The notes below the pieces were generated by a model. That model ran no database searches and was not told where the DNA came from. It saw nothing but the letters and a program-made list of their open reading frames with translations. A DNA stretch of 47,869 nt from a virus, in IMG/VR virus record IMGVR_UViG_3300017739_000023, positions 1-47,869 of that record; one strand, 5' to 3'. The translations under genes were made by a program, and so were the position numbers. Shown here piece by piece: positions 20,301 to 27,103 of the stretch. The first letter of the stretch is position 1. Each line of letters opens with the position of its first letter.

Positions 20301-20946
20301 AGATGTTTACAGCAAAATAGCTTTCTTAGTGTTATCTAACGACATATTAGACTTTGATGGTGTTGTTCTTAAAGTAGATGGAGTATTTCAAAACGACAGT
20401 AGTATAGCTACCCTAGATGATTTAGATTGTATAAGACAAAGATTCCACAACATTTGTGGGTGTTTCCTAGATAAAGAAGAAACAGACATAGGTAAAAATA
20501 TTATAGATGCAGGTGGTATAGTAGACAACACTACTGCTCAATCACAACAAGAGCAGATTACTAGCGTAGCTCCTCCTCCTGAGGACACAGAAGAATTATT
20601 TGTTCCTGAAGAAACTCCTGCTCCTCCTGGCTCAAGTGCTCCAGCAAGCGCTCCAAAACCAAAGACAACTGATACCGTAAGGCCTTCATCAGCCCCATCT
20701 GAAACAGTATCACAAAAAGAACTAGACAGATTATTTGAAGCTGTTTCAAAAGCAGCTAGTAGAGCGGCTTCCTTAGGGTTTGTTCCTAGAAGCTACGATT
20801 TTAAACTAATAGAAAAGGAAGCAAATACCTTCTTAGAAAAACTGGAAGGAAAGATTCCTTCAGGATTAGTGCCTGCTATAGCTGAACTAGCAAGTGCAGC
20901 ATATGAATATACATTAAGAACGGGATTAATATTCCCAGCTAAGTAA
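17398..20946 (+). CDS. Large tail/adhesin protein with SprB-like repeats
   Basis: An 1182-residue beta-rich protein three bases after the previous gene. An N-terminal beta region is followed by a polyglycine/Asp linker near residues 308-318. Residues about 750-905 contain two SprB-like repeats, recognisable from GLGAGEYSINVTDADGC and FLWSNGATTQNISDLAPGAY. The SprB repeat family is known from secreted gliding and adhesion proteins of Bacteroidetes. An acidic stretch (about 910-940), a Cys-containing helical domain (about 945-1025), a Pro/Ala/Ser-rich linker and a helical C-terminus follow. The likely role is host recognition at the tail tip or fibre; the host-like repeats suggest gene exchange with, or mimicry of, host surface adhesins. 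Confidence 0.75.
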   Translation: MGLNRKNLSLTNRTLTTQRFVVSQTGRDSRGRIFFDFKITLANVRDRGKIFIRRNPRITITETANTGSNNTWSLTVTNTAGSPTLLTPGKAISLSARLTLMSTSNEDPTASVSFDVAVKVFNNKTRTQNAIFTLPIVVQPNLGAVQTDVNFDTGKLYGIDEDSVSPVIKMVSNARSRFKIRLFNDTHKITGNGFIFRGFTVKITRKKTNKNIRNNVITISQSRKESKKLEEAILRPKQNFTTEFEINTKELRDKNRAERLEEEYDISILPDTVSFDGGQNFKRFSQSKLIGSASAFAVAQAINVDNISGGGGGGFGDDDFVDGTGEDEDGNQNNNFGGYQNINPCNNIDWGGFATITQEDLNINAPSSPNAPTGVFLDLIELAGNSTEFLGVQFPTVLYSGPTASGGNVPVNQFLPVVYTLQFFADTSTGLIPLDSDNALITPGVTDANSIPTDIAEYEVPNSVQDIGDNPFAGPLEDYLFPYDITSSSPLSGNHAQQASVINLTKLYCKTQANITFGNQVIPEGTPIVLKIRFYAVIPPGQFNSGQTIQGNCFQEFTITDICPTITQNTQIDCTVIQTPYNTVNPDSVVSGETVQIPLTAQEVATDDDSIVSFSDLGTITNNGDVTITILAFVHQPTLTDLTAQVSPTTHTFNSGTMLNSNFVLDYENVTLFGQYLISYSVSFTVVPPAGLLPVDPPPYTLTCSRRTNVLITEEQVVLDPCLDKTISTVVTNVLPDIISNTSESFFEGQFTVVNSDGTAPYSTTINGIGVSNISLSNPAVFTGLGAGEYSINVTDADGCKQVAAVTVPEVISFDCNEFGPIVSGTAVSESFFGANDGSISITVTQNNTSSVFDFTTTFLWSNGATTQNISDLAPGAYSVTVTITDGVTSEICTDTTTYTVLTGDLPGEEIESEEEFEDHTVEIENDGGNFGEPHTQEEIELQEDISECLGDFLCDIEYRLDVGKSVKDVYSKIAFLVLSNDILDFDGVVLKVDGVFQNDSSIATLDDLDCIRQRFHNICGCFLDKEETDIGKNIIDAGGIVDNTTAQSQQEQITSVAPPPEDTEELFVPEETPAPPGSSAPASAPKPKTTDTVRPSSAPSETVSQKELDRLFEAVSKAASRAASLGFVPRSYDFKLIEKEANTFLEKLEGKIPSGLVPAIAELASAAYEYTLRTGLIFPAK

Positions 20947-20951
20947 TAAAT

Positions 20952-22115
20952 ATGGCAACATACGAAACATACAGAAAACAAGGTGGAACAAGCACAGGTA
21001 CAGAAGACGCTGTATTTAATGGAGGCTTGTTCGATACAATAAAAGGCATAACACAAGACTTTGTTGTTTCAGGTTTTGGGACAACAACCAGTAGTTTGGT
21101 TTTAACTATAGCAACTGGTGTAGCATACGTATCAGGCAGAAGAATAGAGATAGAATCATCTTCTGTTATAAACGCAACTGATAATGCTACTAGTCTTATA
21201 TATCTAAATCGCTCAGGTGTTTTCTCATCTGTAGCATCTGTAACTAATGCACCAGAAAATAGTTCGTTAATTTTTACAGTTGTTGCGGCGTCAGGAGCCA
21301 TAACTAGCGTAACTAATAATTACAATATAACTCCTGTATCAGAGGGCAAGATAGAAGATGGTTCTATAAGCACTAATAAATTAGCAGACCTATCTGTAAC
21401 TAACGACAAGATAGCTACTTCTACAATACAAAGCACTAAGCTAGTGGATAGCCCTGTCACATCAGGGACATACAAAAACCCTACTGTAACAATAGACGAG
21501 AAAGGATTAGTTACTAATGCTGTAGCTAACACTTTAAAACTAAACGATTTATCAGATGTATCTGCAGGTGGTTTTGCAGACGGTGATTATCTAAGATACA
21601 ATGCTAACTCAGGAATGTTTACAAGAGCAAACGTACTAGAGTTGGCTAAGGAGATGACTCCTTTGTTTCCTACAAAGATTGTATCTAGAACTATAACATT
21701 CGAGGATGTCAACACAGACTCAGACGCCTCTACAACCACACAAGGTATATTTACTTTACCTGCTGGCTCTTGTGTCAAAGTTGTAAAGTTTCATCATACT
21801 GAAGCTTTCGCTGTTAGCACAGGTACTGCAACAAATATATATCTGCATCTAACTTTAGGCCAAGGGGCAACAAACATGCCAGGAGCTACAGCTTATGATG
21901 CAGCGGTCACTTCATCAGATATCACAGGATATCTACACTACCCTAGCGCAGGCACAGCTTTGCTAGATGAAGGAGATGATATTAGGGTAGACATTACTTG
22001 TACTATAAATGGTGGTGCCACTACAAACAACTTGAATGCAGGTTCGGTTGATGTGTTTGTGGTATACTACAATCTAGGCACAGTAACATCTAATACAATA
22101 ACAGGAATTTATTAA
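20952..22115 (+). CDS. Tail-fibre-like protein, 387 aa
   Basis: Begins five bases after the preceding stop. Residues 1-100 form a Gly/Thr/Ser beta region. Residues about 130-165 carry fibre-type repeats (KIEDGSISTNKLADLSVTND) typical of trimeric phage fibres. A C-terminal domain (about 235-387) looks like a beta-sandwich head. There is no signal peptide or enzymatic motif. Position after the adhesin-like protein and before two small paralogues fits a receptor-binding or fibre role; the assignment rests on repeat pattern and context. Confidence 0.7.
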   Translation: MATYETYRKQGGTSTGTEDAVFNGGLFDTIKGITQDFVVSGFGTTTSSLVLTIATGVAYVSGRRIEIESSSVINATDNATSLIYLNRSGVFSSVASVTNAPENSSLIFTVVAASGAITSVTNNYNITPVSEGKIEDGSISTNKLADLSVTNDKIATSTIQSTKLVDSPVTSGTYKNPTVTIDEKGLVTNAVANTLKLNDLSDVSAGGFADGDYLRYNANSGMFTRANVLELAKEMTPLFPTKIVSRTITFEDVNTDSDASTTTQGIFTLPAGSCVKVVKFHHTEAFAVSTGTATNIYLHLTLGQGATNMPGATAYDAAVTSSDITGYLHYPSAGTALLDEGDDIRVDITCTINGGATTNNLNAGSVDVFVVYYNLGTVTSNTITGIY

Positions 22116-22125
22116 ATTTAAAAAA

Positions 22126-22491
22126 ATGGCTACATTAACACCAACACTAACACTTACTAGTTCAGATGTCTTTACTGATAGTCTGAACCTATCTGTGACC
22201 GATAGTCTAACGATTAACGGAGATGCAGATTTCTCTAGAACAAAAATGGCAGCAGCGTCTGGAGACACAACTATTTACGCAACCTCTTACGGAAGGTCAA
22301 TGGTATTTTTACATAACGTAGATTCTACCACGGCTATCTTGGTTGACTTTGGCTCACAAATATCTTTACAGATAGAGCCTTTAGAGTTTGCTTTTTTCCC
22401 ATGGGATGGCTCAGCGGCTATTGTTGCTAAATCAGAAGACTCTAACACACCTATTTTAGAACACGCAGTATTTGAATTCACTGCATCATAA
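22126..22491 (+). CDS. Small virion protein, paralogue 1
   Basis: A 121-residue all-beta-pattern protein starting MATLTPTLTLTSSDV. It aligns along its length with the next gene product: N-terminal PTLTxTSSxV, a central MVFLHN versus MYIKHT block, and the LEFAFFPW versus GEFALFPF block near the end. I recall proteins of this type as small virion proteins in marine phage genomes; the exact role (decoration, fibre base) is unknown. It sits in the tail-fibre operon with only 10 bases to its upstream neighbour. Confidence 0.65.
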   Translation: MATLTPTLTLTSSDVFTDSLNLSVTDSLTINGDADFSRTKMAAASGDTTIYATSYGRSMVFLHNVDSTTAILVDFGSQISLQIEPLEFAFFPWDGSAAIVAKSEDSNTPILEHAVFEFTAS

Positions 22492-22499
22492 TTATAACT

Positions 22500-22910
22500 A
22501 TGGCAAAAATTAAACCAACACTAACAATAACAAGCTCAAATGTACTAAGCGAAGTTCTTAGTCTTACTATGCAGAAAGAAATTACTGTTGCTGGTAACGT
22601 AGTTATGAAGAAACATGCTACTAGCGCAACTCTAACAACTATACCAGGTACTGACGATGGTGTGGGTAGATGTATTATGTATATCAAACACACTGGAAAA
22701 GACTCTACAGGAGCAGACTCTACATCTGATGTAAAAATATTTCAGGATGTAGATGACGGAGGAGATGCTGATGCTGACGCAGGAGAAGAAATAATGGACA
22801 TCGCTTCAGGTGAGTTTGCTTTATTTCCATTTGCAGGAGTAAAAAACTTGATGGCTGACGCTGACTCAGGAACACCCGTAATAGAATACGGAATGTTCTT
22901 TATTGCATAG
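22500..22910 (+). CDS. Small virion protein, paralogue 2
   Basis: A 136-residue paralogue of the preceding gene product, sharing PTLTITSSNVL at the start and FALFPF plus TPVIEYGMF near the end, with an extra acidic Asp/Gly/Ala-rich loop (about residues 80-100) that could bind calcium. A tandem gene duplication followed by divergence is the simplest explanation. A promoter overlaps its 3' end, so transcription of the downstream genes is boosted separately. Confidence 0.65.
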   Translation: MAKIKPTLTITSSNVLSEVLSLTMQKEITVAGNVVMKKHATSATLTTIPGTDDGVGRCIMYIKHTGKDSTGADSTSDVKIFQDVDDGGDADADAGEEIMDIASGEFALFPFAGVKNLMADADSGTPVIEYGMFFIA

Positions 22911-22933
22911 TGACAGACTATTGCTTATATTTG
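22903..22933 (+). promoter_or_regulatory. Bacteroidetes-type promoter
   Basis: TTG at 22903-22905, a 20-nt spacer and TATATTTG at 22926-22933. The -33 element lies inside the last codons of the preceding gene. The ATG of the next gene follows 21 nt after the -7 box. Spacing and -7 sequence are identical to the promoter at 16753. Confidence 0.75.
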
Positions 22934-22954
22934 TCTAAATCAATTTATTAAGAT

Positions 22955-23374
22955 ATGTCAAAAGAACTAAAGAACAGAGACTTGTTAGGCCTTTTACAAG
23001 GCTTACAACTAATGGAAGCAAAAGCTTATAACGAGCTAGACGAAATCAAGCCCACTATTTTACACCAACTTGTTAAGAATAGAAAGACTATTACAGAAAC
23101 TCTTGTATCAGATTTTGATGTCAAGCGTGTAGACCTTGTAGAAAAACTTGGTAAGCGTAATAAGAAGGGTGAGCTAGTCGTTAAAGACAACACTGTGTCT
23201 TTTAATAAGAAACAAAAGGCAGAGTTTGATGAAAGCATGAATGAATTAATGGACACTAGAACATCTGTGGATATAACAGAGTTTGATGCACAAGCTTTAG
23301 AAGATTCAGGATTAGTATGTTGTCCAAAAGACAATCAATACATACCTCTAATTATGGAGGTTTTAGTAAAATGA
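22955..23374 (+). CDS. Hypothetical protein, 139 aa
   Basis: First gene behind its own host-type promoter and overlapping the holin-like gene by ATGA. The protein is charged and helical (QGLQLMEAKAYNELDEIKP, then VKRVDLVEKLGKRNKKGEL) and soluble, with two adjacent cysteines near the C-terminus (LVCCPKDN). No family is recognised. Coupling to the holin-like gene and expression from a late-region promoter suggest a late function, but nothing more specific can be supported. Confidence 0.65.
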   Translation: MSKELKNRDLLGLLQGLQLMEAKAYNELDEIKPTILHQLVKNRKTITETLVSDFDVKRVDLVEKLGKRNKKGELVVKDNTVSFNKKQKAEFDESMNELMDTRTSVDITEFDAQALEDSGLVCCPKDNQYIPLIMEVLVK

Positions 23375-23787
23375 GTATAATAGCTGGACTATTTGGAAGC
23401 GTTGTTAAGAATGCTGAGGGCATACTTGACAAAGTAATAACTACAGACAAAGAAAGAGACGCTGCTAAGATTGAACTTAAGAAGATATTTCTTGAGGCAG
23501 AGAGAGAAGCGTTCGCTAAGGAGGTTGAGGACAGAAAGAGTGCAAGAGATATGTATAAAGATGACGCCATCATACAGAAGGTGTTAGCTACATTATTCAC
23601 CGTTGCTTACTTCGGCATCACGTTTGTATTGTTTAACTACTTTGTGACAAAGACACTTAACTTAGGAGAGTTTGAGATTAGTTTCATCTCTACTATCTTT
23701 GGTGCTATGTCTGCAAAGGTTAACACAATTATAGACTTTTTCTTCGGTGGTAGCTCCAAAAAGAATCAAGCGCAAGAAAAACAATAA
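23371..23787 (+). CDS. Holin-like membrane protein
   Basis: A 138-residue protein. I choose ATG 23371 because it forms an ATGA overlap with the upstream stop; upstream in-frame codons lie inside the preceding gene. An amphipathic, charged helical N-terminal half (residues 20-65) is followed by a hydrophobic segment (VLATLFTVAYFGITFVLF), a second hydrophobic segment (ISFISTIFGAMSAKVNTII) and FFFGGSSKK at the end. This layout and the terminal FGGSS-basic tail resemble the holin family linked to gene-transfer-agent release (GTA_holin_3TM, from memory). The likely role is membrane permeabilisation for lysis. It ends in TAATG with the next gene. Confidence 0.65.
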   Translation: MSIIAGLFGSVVKNAEGILDKVITTDKERDAAKIELKKIFLEAEREAFAKEVEDRKSARDMYKDDAIIQKVLATLFTVAYFGITFVLFNYFVTKTLNLGEFEISFISTIFGAMSAKVNTIIDFFFGGSSKKNQAQEKQ

Positions 23788-23987
23788 TGGAAGCATTTAT
23801 AGAAGTACAAGTAACCAGACAAGAAGGTAAAGCAGAACCCACCATAATTAACGTAGCCAATATAAACTATGTTCGTAGATGGACAGAGTCTCGTGGTGAG
23901 GATAAGGCTGTAATTTACTTTCGTGGAACTGATAAGTATCTTGTAGTGGAGGAGTCTTACGAAGACCTACTTCATAATTTAACTTAA
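23787..23987 (+). CDS. Small FlbD-like protein, 66 aa
   Basis: Starts within TAATG at the end of the holin-like gene. The pattern IxV...INVANINYV...AVIYFRG...YLVVEESYEDL resembles the small beta-rich FlbD-like family sometimes found in phage lysis regions; the resemblance is from memory and its function there is unknown. It is the last gene of the plus-strand operon and overlaps the convergent GGCT-like gene by 9 bases. Confidence 0.6.
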   Translation: MEAFIEVQVTRQEGKAEPTIINVANINYVRRWTESRGEDKAVIYFRGTDKYLVVEESYEDLLHNLT

Positions 23988-24326
23988 GAAGTCACCACTC
24001 TCCACAACACTACCTTGTGGTGTAGGATAAAAGTATAACCAAGCGTCGTGAATAGTCCCGTTTACTTCAACAGGGACTGTTTCTCGTCTGTACCACTGTG
24101 GGTGGCCTTCTAGACCATCTAATCTATTTAGCACATACTGGTCAACTTCATACAACTCTCCTACTATTCTTGTATTAGGCTCTTTAGATACAAATGGTAT
24201 AGAGCTTTTTGTCATAGTATAACTATTCACAGTCTTACCACTACCTATATATTTAGCGTCACTTATGTATCCGTGATTCCAGCTATCTTTTCTTAATGTT
24301 CCGTATGTAAATACTAACTCAGTCAT
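23979..24326 (-). CDS. Gamma-glutamylcyclotransferase-like protein
   Basis: A 115-residue protein with the GGCT/AIG2-like signature: YGTLR at 8-12, VGELYEVD at 55-62 and LDGLEGHPQWYRR at 69-81, where Glu73 corresponds to the catalytic acid of the LDxxEG motif. Length fits the small single-domain branch of the family. Family members cyclise and release gamma-glutamyl or related amide-linked groups. The phage also encodes an amidoligase and a class II glutamine amidotransferase, families reported to co-occur with GGCT-like proteins, so a shared pathway is plausible. It is the last gene of the minus-strand replication unit. Confidence 0.85.
   Translation of the reverse strand: MTELVFTYGTLRKDSWNHGYISDAKYIGSGKTVNSYTMTKSSIPFVSKEPNTRIVGELYEVDQYVLNRLDGLEGHPQWYRRETVPVEVNGTIHDAWLYFYPTPQGSVVESGDFLS
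24002..24020. terminator. Weak inverted repeat at convergent gene ends
   Basis: CCACAA (24002-24007) and TTGTGG (24015-24020) form a perfect 6-bp stem with a 7-nt loop. It lies just beyond the last plus-strand gene and within the 3' part of the convergent GGCT-like gene. No T-run follows on either strand, so it may only slow polymerase or be chance. Confidence 0.25.
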
Positions 24327-24327
24327 A

Positions 24328-24522
24328 TTACTCTTTTATATTATCTATAAACTTTTCTAACGACATCTCTAAATGTTCTGACAATCTTATAGTCAGATTA
24401 AGGGACAAGTCTTTCTTTTGCTTTATGTGATGACTAAACTGTTGTGGTGTCATACCAACCTTATTAGCCAGTGCATTACACTTGTATCCTTTTTTTTTCA
24501 GATATCTCTTTATGTTGTACAT
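24328..24522 (-). CDS. Small HTH (XRE-type) DNA-binding protein
   Basis: A 64-residue protein if started at ATG 24522, which forms a TAATG overlap with the nuclease gene stop; an earlier in-frame ATG at 24546 would add 8 residues. The sequence shows a Cro/CI-type helix-turn-helix: LANKVGMTPQQFSHHIKQKK followed by LTIRLSEHLEMSLEKFI. A DNA-binding regulator of phage transcription is likely. A run of nine A on the coding strand encodes the Lys-rich segment near residue 8-10 and is a possible indel-prone site. Confidence 0.75.
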   Translation of the reverse strand: MYNIKRYLKKKGYKCNALANKVGMTPQQFSHHIKQKKDLSLNLTIRLSEHLEMSLEKFIDNIKE

Positions 24523-25280
24523 TATAGTATTATTACTCTGTTCCATGTTCCGTCTTCTTTGTATTGTTGAAATCTCTCTAACAGAGCCACATATTGATTA
24601 CCTCCATCTGCTAGTCTTTGCTCGTGTATTTGAAACACATTCATAATATATGGAGAGGTTTTTTCTATAGCTATGAATACAAAAGATTTAACACCAGCTG
24701 CTTGACAATAGAATGCAGCTTGTCTAATGTAGCCATACTTAATACAAGACTCTAAGAAAGCGTTTCTACTACAGTCTCTAGTAGTTTTAAGGTCTATGAT
24801 ACAATCTTCTCTTACATAGTCTAATTTACCCTTACATGGCACCATAGTCTCTGGGTCGTCCCATACATAAACCTTCTCTGCCTCACCTCCTGATAATAAG
24901 TTTGATGTCATTTGATTACTTTTTATTATGTCAGTCATAATAAATATATCATCATACTCGTTAGCTGTTAAAGCTACTTGCTCAGGATTTAATGAAGATG
25001 TGAACTCTAACCACTCTTCTTTACCTTTTTTAGTTCTTCTGTCCACATTGGGTGCCATAACATATTTAGTTTTAAATACATCTGGCTCTAGCACTGACTT
25101 ATGGAATGCGTCTCCAAATATCATAGCTTGTGTTGGGGCTACTGCACCAACTCTTTTTCTGTAGTCGTAGTACATAGGACTTTTCTCAAACCAACCTAGT
25201 TGTGAGTTGGTTACGAAATCAAAGTCATTGTAATACTCTTGGTCATCTTTAAACCTCTTCTGTTCCTTTTTGTACTTCAT
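24522..25280 (-). CDS. RecE/PDDEXK-like exonuclease
   Basis: A 252-residue protein resembling the PD-(D/E)XK domain of exodeoxyribonuclease VIII-type phage nucleases. Seen: NSQLGWFEKSP near 25-34, FGDAFHKSVLEP around His60, LDYV with Asp154, DLKTT with Asp163 and Lys165, and GYIRQAAFY at 183-191. This order (H, then D, D-x-K and a Q-containing helix) is that of the family's active site. With the annealing-type protein and SSB of the same operon it would make a two-component recombination system: 5' to 3' resection plus single-strand annealing. It overlaps the DnaA-like gene by 32 bases. Confidence 0.85.
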   Translation of the reverse strand: MKYKKEQKRFKDDQEYYNDFDFVTNSQLGWFEKSPMYYDYRKRVGAVAPTQAMIFGDAFHKSVLEPDVFKTKYVMAPNVDRRTKKGKEEWLEFTSSLNPEQVALTANEYDDIFIMTDIIKSNQMTSNLLSGGEAEKVYVWDDPETMVPCKGKLDYVREDCIIDLKTTRDCSRNAFLESCIKYGYIRQAAFYCQAAGVKSFVFIAIEKTSPYIMNVFQIHEQRLADGGNQYVALLERFQQYKEDGTWNRVIIL

Positions 25281-25716
25281 TTCTTATTCTTTCTAATCTT
25301 TTCTCTAATTTTTCTATCTCACCTTGCAGGTATTCATTCTCAACCAATAATGTTTGCACTGCTTCATTTGGGTCGTAGTCTTGTAACAAGATGTCTTCCA
25401 GGTGAAAGTTTGCAACATTTTTGCAATTTACAAATTTTTCTCGATACTCTGCATCATACTTCATCTGAGACTCATGTTCTTTCTCGTAGTGTATTATACT
25501 TGAATGATGTCTGTTTAATGATTTGCCTATACTGCCAAGCGTTGTGCCAGTATATTTTTTAGTTAACACGGCGAATATCTTTCTCGCGTCTACTATTTGT
25601 TTCAATCTATTCCTTGACCTTATTCTATCTTTTGATATTAACAGAGTTTCACTGATTATATCCATCAATATCTCTTGTGTCTTGGTCTTTTCCATAAAAC
25701 CTATATCTTCTTTCAT
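25249..25716 (-). CDS. DnaA domain IV-like DNA-binding protein with coiled coil
   Basis: A 155-residue protein whose residues 24-80 match the DNA-binding domain IV of the bacterial initiator DnaA: ISKDRIRSRNR, IVDARKIFAVLTKKYTG (41-57), then LGSIGKSLNRHHSSIIHYEK, equivalent to the DnaA-box signature GRDHSTVIHA. The AAA+ ATPase domain is absent. Residues about 118-150 form a Leu/Glu-rich coiled coil. Such a protein could bind DnaA-box-like sites at the phage origin, or compete with host DnaA. The start could also be ATG at 25695. It overlaps both neighbours. Confidence 0.8.
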   Translation of the reverse strand: MKEDIGFMEKTKTQEILMDIISETLLISKDRIRSRNRLKQIVDARKIFAVLTKKYTGTTLGSIGKSLNRHHSSIIHYEKEHESQMKYDAEYREKFVNCKNVANFHLEDILLQDYDPNEAVQTLLVENEYLQGEIEKLEKRLERIRNEVQKGTEEV

Positions 25717-25873
25717 AATTTCTTTTATCAGTAGCTATTTCATCTGGCTCAAAGCCAAACATTAGTTCATATCCTATATCTGTATCGATGATTTTAGGCA
25801 GACGAATCTCCTTATCCTCAATGTCGTAATCTCTAGTTGAGGTAAATATTATCTTTTGTCGACGTACCGCCAT
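25649..25873 (-). CDS. Hypothetical protein, 74 aa
   Basis: Most probable start is ATG 25873 (MAVRRQKIIFTS); an upstream non-ATG extension would lie entirely inside the previous gene. The protein is charged with an acidic middle and basic C-terminus. It overlaps the upstream gene by 41 bases and the DnaA-like gene by up to 68 bases, typical of this compressed region. No family recognised. Confidence 0.5.
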   Translation of the reverse strand: MAVRRQKIIFTSTRDYDIEDKEIRLPKIIDTDIGYELMFGFEPDEIATDKRNYERRYRFYGKDQDTRDIDGYNQ

Positions 25874-26045
25874 GATTGTTAGTTTCTGTGTAAGTGATGG
25901 TTGGTATAACTTCACCCACCATCCAATCGTCAACTAACCTGATTAGTTTCATAAAGGCTCTTTCTTTTGCTTCGCCCTCACTCTCACCATCTTTGGCTAA
26001 TACCTTAACTGATATAGAGGCTTCGTATGTTTTCTTTCTAGACAT
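25833..26045 (-). CDS. Hypothetical protein, 70 aa
   Basis: A 70-residue protein beginning MSRKKTYEASISVKVLAKDG. Its N-terminal half alternates as beta strands, followed by a helix (EAKERAFMKLIRLVDDW). Small proteins of this shape are frequent in phage replication operons, but no named family is recognised. A 48-base gap separates it from the gene upstream; the gap holds a long A-run and no clear promoter. Confidence 0.55.
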   Translation of the reverse strand: MSRKKTYEASISVKVLAKDGESEGEAKERAFMKLIRLVDDWMVGEVIPTITYTETNNHGGTSTKDNIYLN

Positions 26046-26093
26046 TTAACGTCGATGTTATTATAGCACCGCGTTAAATATACTAAAAAAAAA

Positions 26094-26306
26094 TTAAAGC
26101 TCTAAATAATTAGTTTTATATACATTATCAAGACCACTTTGTATATCGTTCTGAGATACATAAGCTTTGTAGTGAGCCTTAACTCTTTCTAAGATAGCAT
26201 CGAAGTCTCTTGGGTCGTAGTCAGTATGTTTACCTGGCTTCTCCATCCATTCGATTACACTCTTTAAAGTGTTAATGGCTTCTTCCTTGTTTTTAGTATA
26301 GTCCAT
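26094..26306 (-). CDS. Hypothetical protein, 70 aa
   Basis: A small acidic-to-neutral, mostly helical protein (NTLKSVIEWMEKPGKH, then DFDAILERVKAHYKAYV). It lies five bases after the RusA-like gene in the same operon. No catalytic motif, signal peptide or membrane helix is seen and no family is recognised. Confidence 0.55.
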   Translation of the reverse strand: MDYTKNKEEAINTLKSVIEWMEKPGKHTDYDPRDFDAILERVKAHYKAYVSQNDIQSGLDNVYKTNYLEL

Positions 26307-26311
26307 AGTTA

Positions 26312-26692
26312 TTAATTATTGATTACTCTTATTTCTACACCAGGGTTCTCTTTACTGTATTCGTATACCTCAAAGTATGGTATCAAATACTCGCAGTTGT
26401 CATCCTCAATCCACTCATGTTTTACCATAAGGTCTTGCACTATTTGTGCGGCATTGATGTAGTCAAACTTTCTTTTTGACCCTCTGTAGAATTTAAAGGA
26501 GATGGTGTAAGGAGGCTGTAGCTCCTCTACCATCTTCCTAAAATATTCTTTGTTATTTTCATATAGCTGTGATGTAGATTTTATATACCTAGAGGCTGTC
26601 TTGCTGTGAACAAGATACTTACCTGTCCATTGCTTGCTGTTTTTGCTGCTAGGCACGTTGCCTGGTATAAATATCCACTCTTTGTATGCCAT
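26312..26692 (-). CDS. rusA: RusA-like Holliday junction resolvase
   Basis: A 126-residue protein with the RusA layout: an N-terminal PGNVPSSKNSK (10-20) loop, KFDYINAAQIVQD (75-87) with the acidic residues that bind metal, and WIEDDN at 94-99. Length matches the family (about 120 residues). RusA enzymes are dimeric endonucleases that resolve four-way junctions formed during recombination-dependent phage replication. Its start shares TAATG with the stop of the upstream HTH gene, so translation is probably coupled. Confidence 0.88.
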   Translation of the reverse strand: MAYKEWIFIPGNVPSSKNSKQWTGKYLVHSKTASRYIKSTSQLYENNKEYFRKMVEELQPPYTISFKFYRGSKRKFDYINAAQIVQDLMVKHEWIEDDNCEYLIPYFEVYEYSKENPGVEIRVINN

Positions 26693-26934
26693 TAGAATAA
26701 CTCTTGTTGTCCTTCTTTTACTAATTTGTATTTAGCAATGTGAACAGTTCTTCCATATCTAGTGACTTTTGCCACGTCCTCCGAAATAATGTTCATACCA
26801 CGATTGTGCCGTAGGTTGTGTATGATAGCCGACAGTCTTGTAGCTCCATACTCTTTTATTGCCTCCCACGACGTGATATGACCAAACTCTTTTAGGTGTC
26901 GGACGATATCTTCAGTTTGGGTTCCTGCTCGCAT
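26692..26934 (-). CDS. HTH_39-like winged-helix protein, 80 aa
   Basis: The motif HLKEFGHITSWEAIKEYGATRLSAIIHNLRH (residues 13-43, quoted in parts: GHITSWEAIKEYG, TRLSAIIHNLR) is the helix-turn-helix often seen in small phage proteins of the HTH_39 type, followed by a beta wing (VTRYGRTVHIAKYKLV). A DNA-binding or regulatory role is likely. It sits directly upstream of RusA with a TAATG overlap and overlaps the membrane protein gene by 23 bases. Confidence 0.65.
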   Translation of the reverse strand: MRAGTQTEDIVRHLKEFGHITSWEAIKEYGATRLSAIIHNLRHNRGMNIISEDVAKVTRYGRTVHIAKYKLVKEGQQELF

Positions 26935-27103
26935 CTATTTTTTTATTAGACTTTCGTAAACTTTTTAGCTCTTCTTTATACAATATGTATTGCATAATCT
27001 CTGCTAAGCCTACATGCATTCGGTACATTTTAATAACAATCATAGTTATTACTATTGCAACCAAAGCATCTATTATTATACTTAAATCCATAATCTTAAT
27101 CAT
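26912..27103 (-). CDS. Small single-span membrane protein, 63 aa
   Basis: Residues 5-25 form one hydrophobic segment (LSIIIDALVAIVITMIVIKM), followed by a positively charged helical tail rich in Lys. ATG 27103 overlaps the NinB-like stop by 8 bases; ATG 27091 is an alternative start. The orientation predicted by the basic tail puts the C-terminus in the cytoplasm. Function unknown; small membrane proteins in early phage operons often alter the host or anchor replication, but this is not shown here. Confidence 0.55.
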   Translation of the reverse strand: MIKIMDLSIIIDALVAIVITMIVIKMYRMHVGLAEIMQYILYKEELKSLRKSNKKIDASRNPN

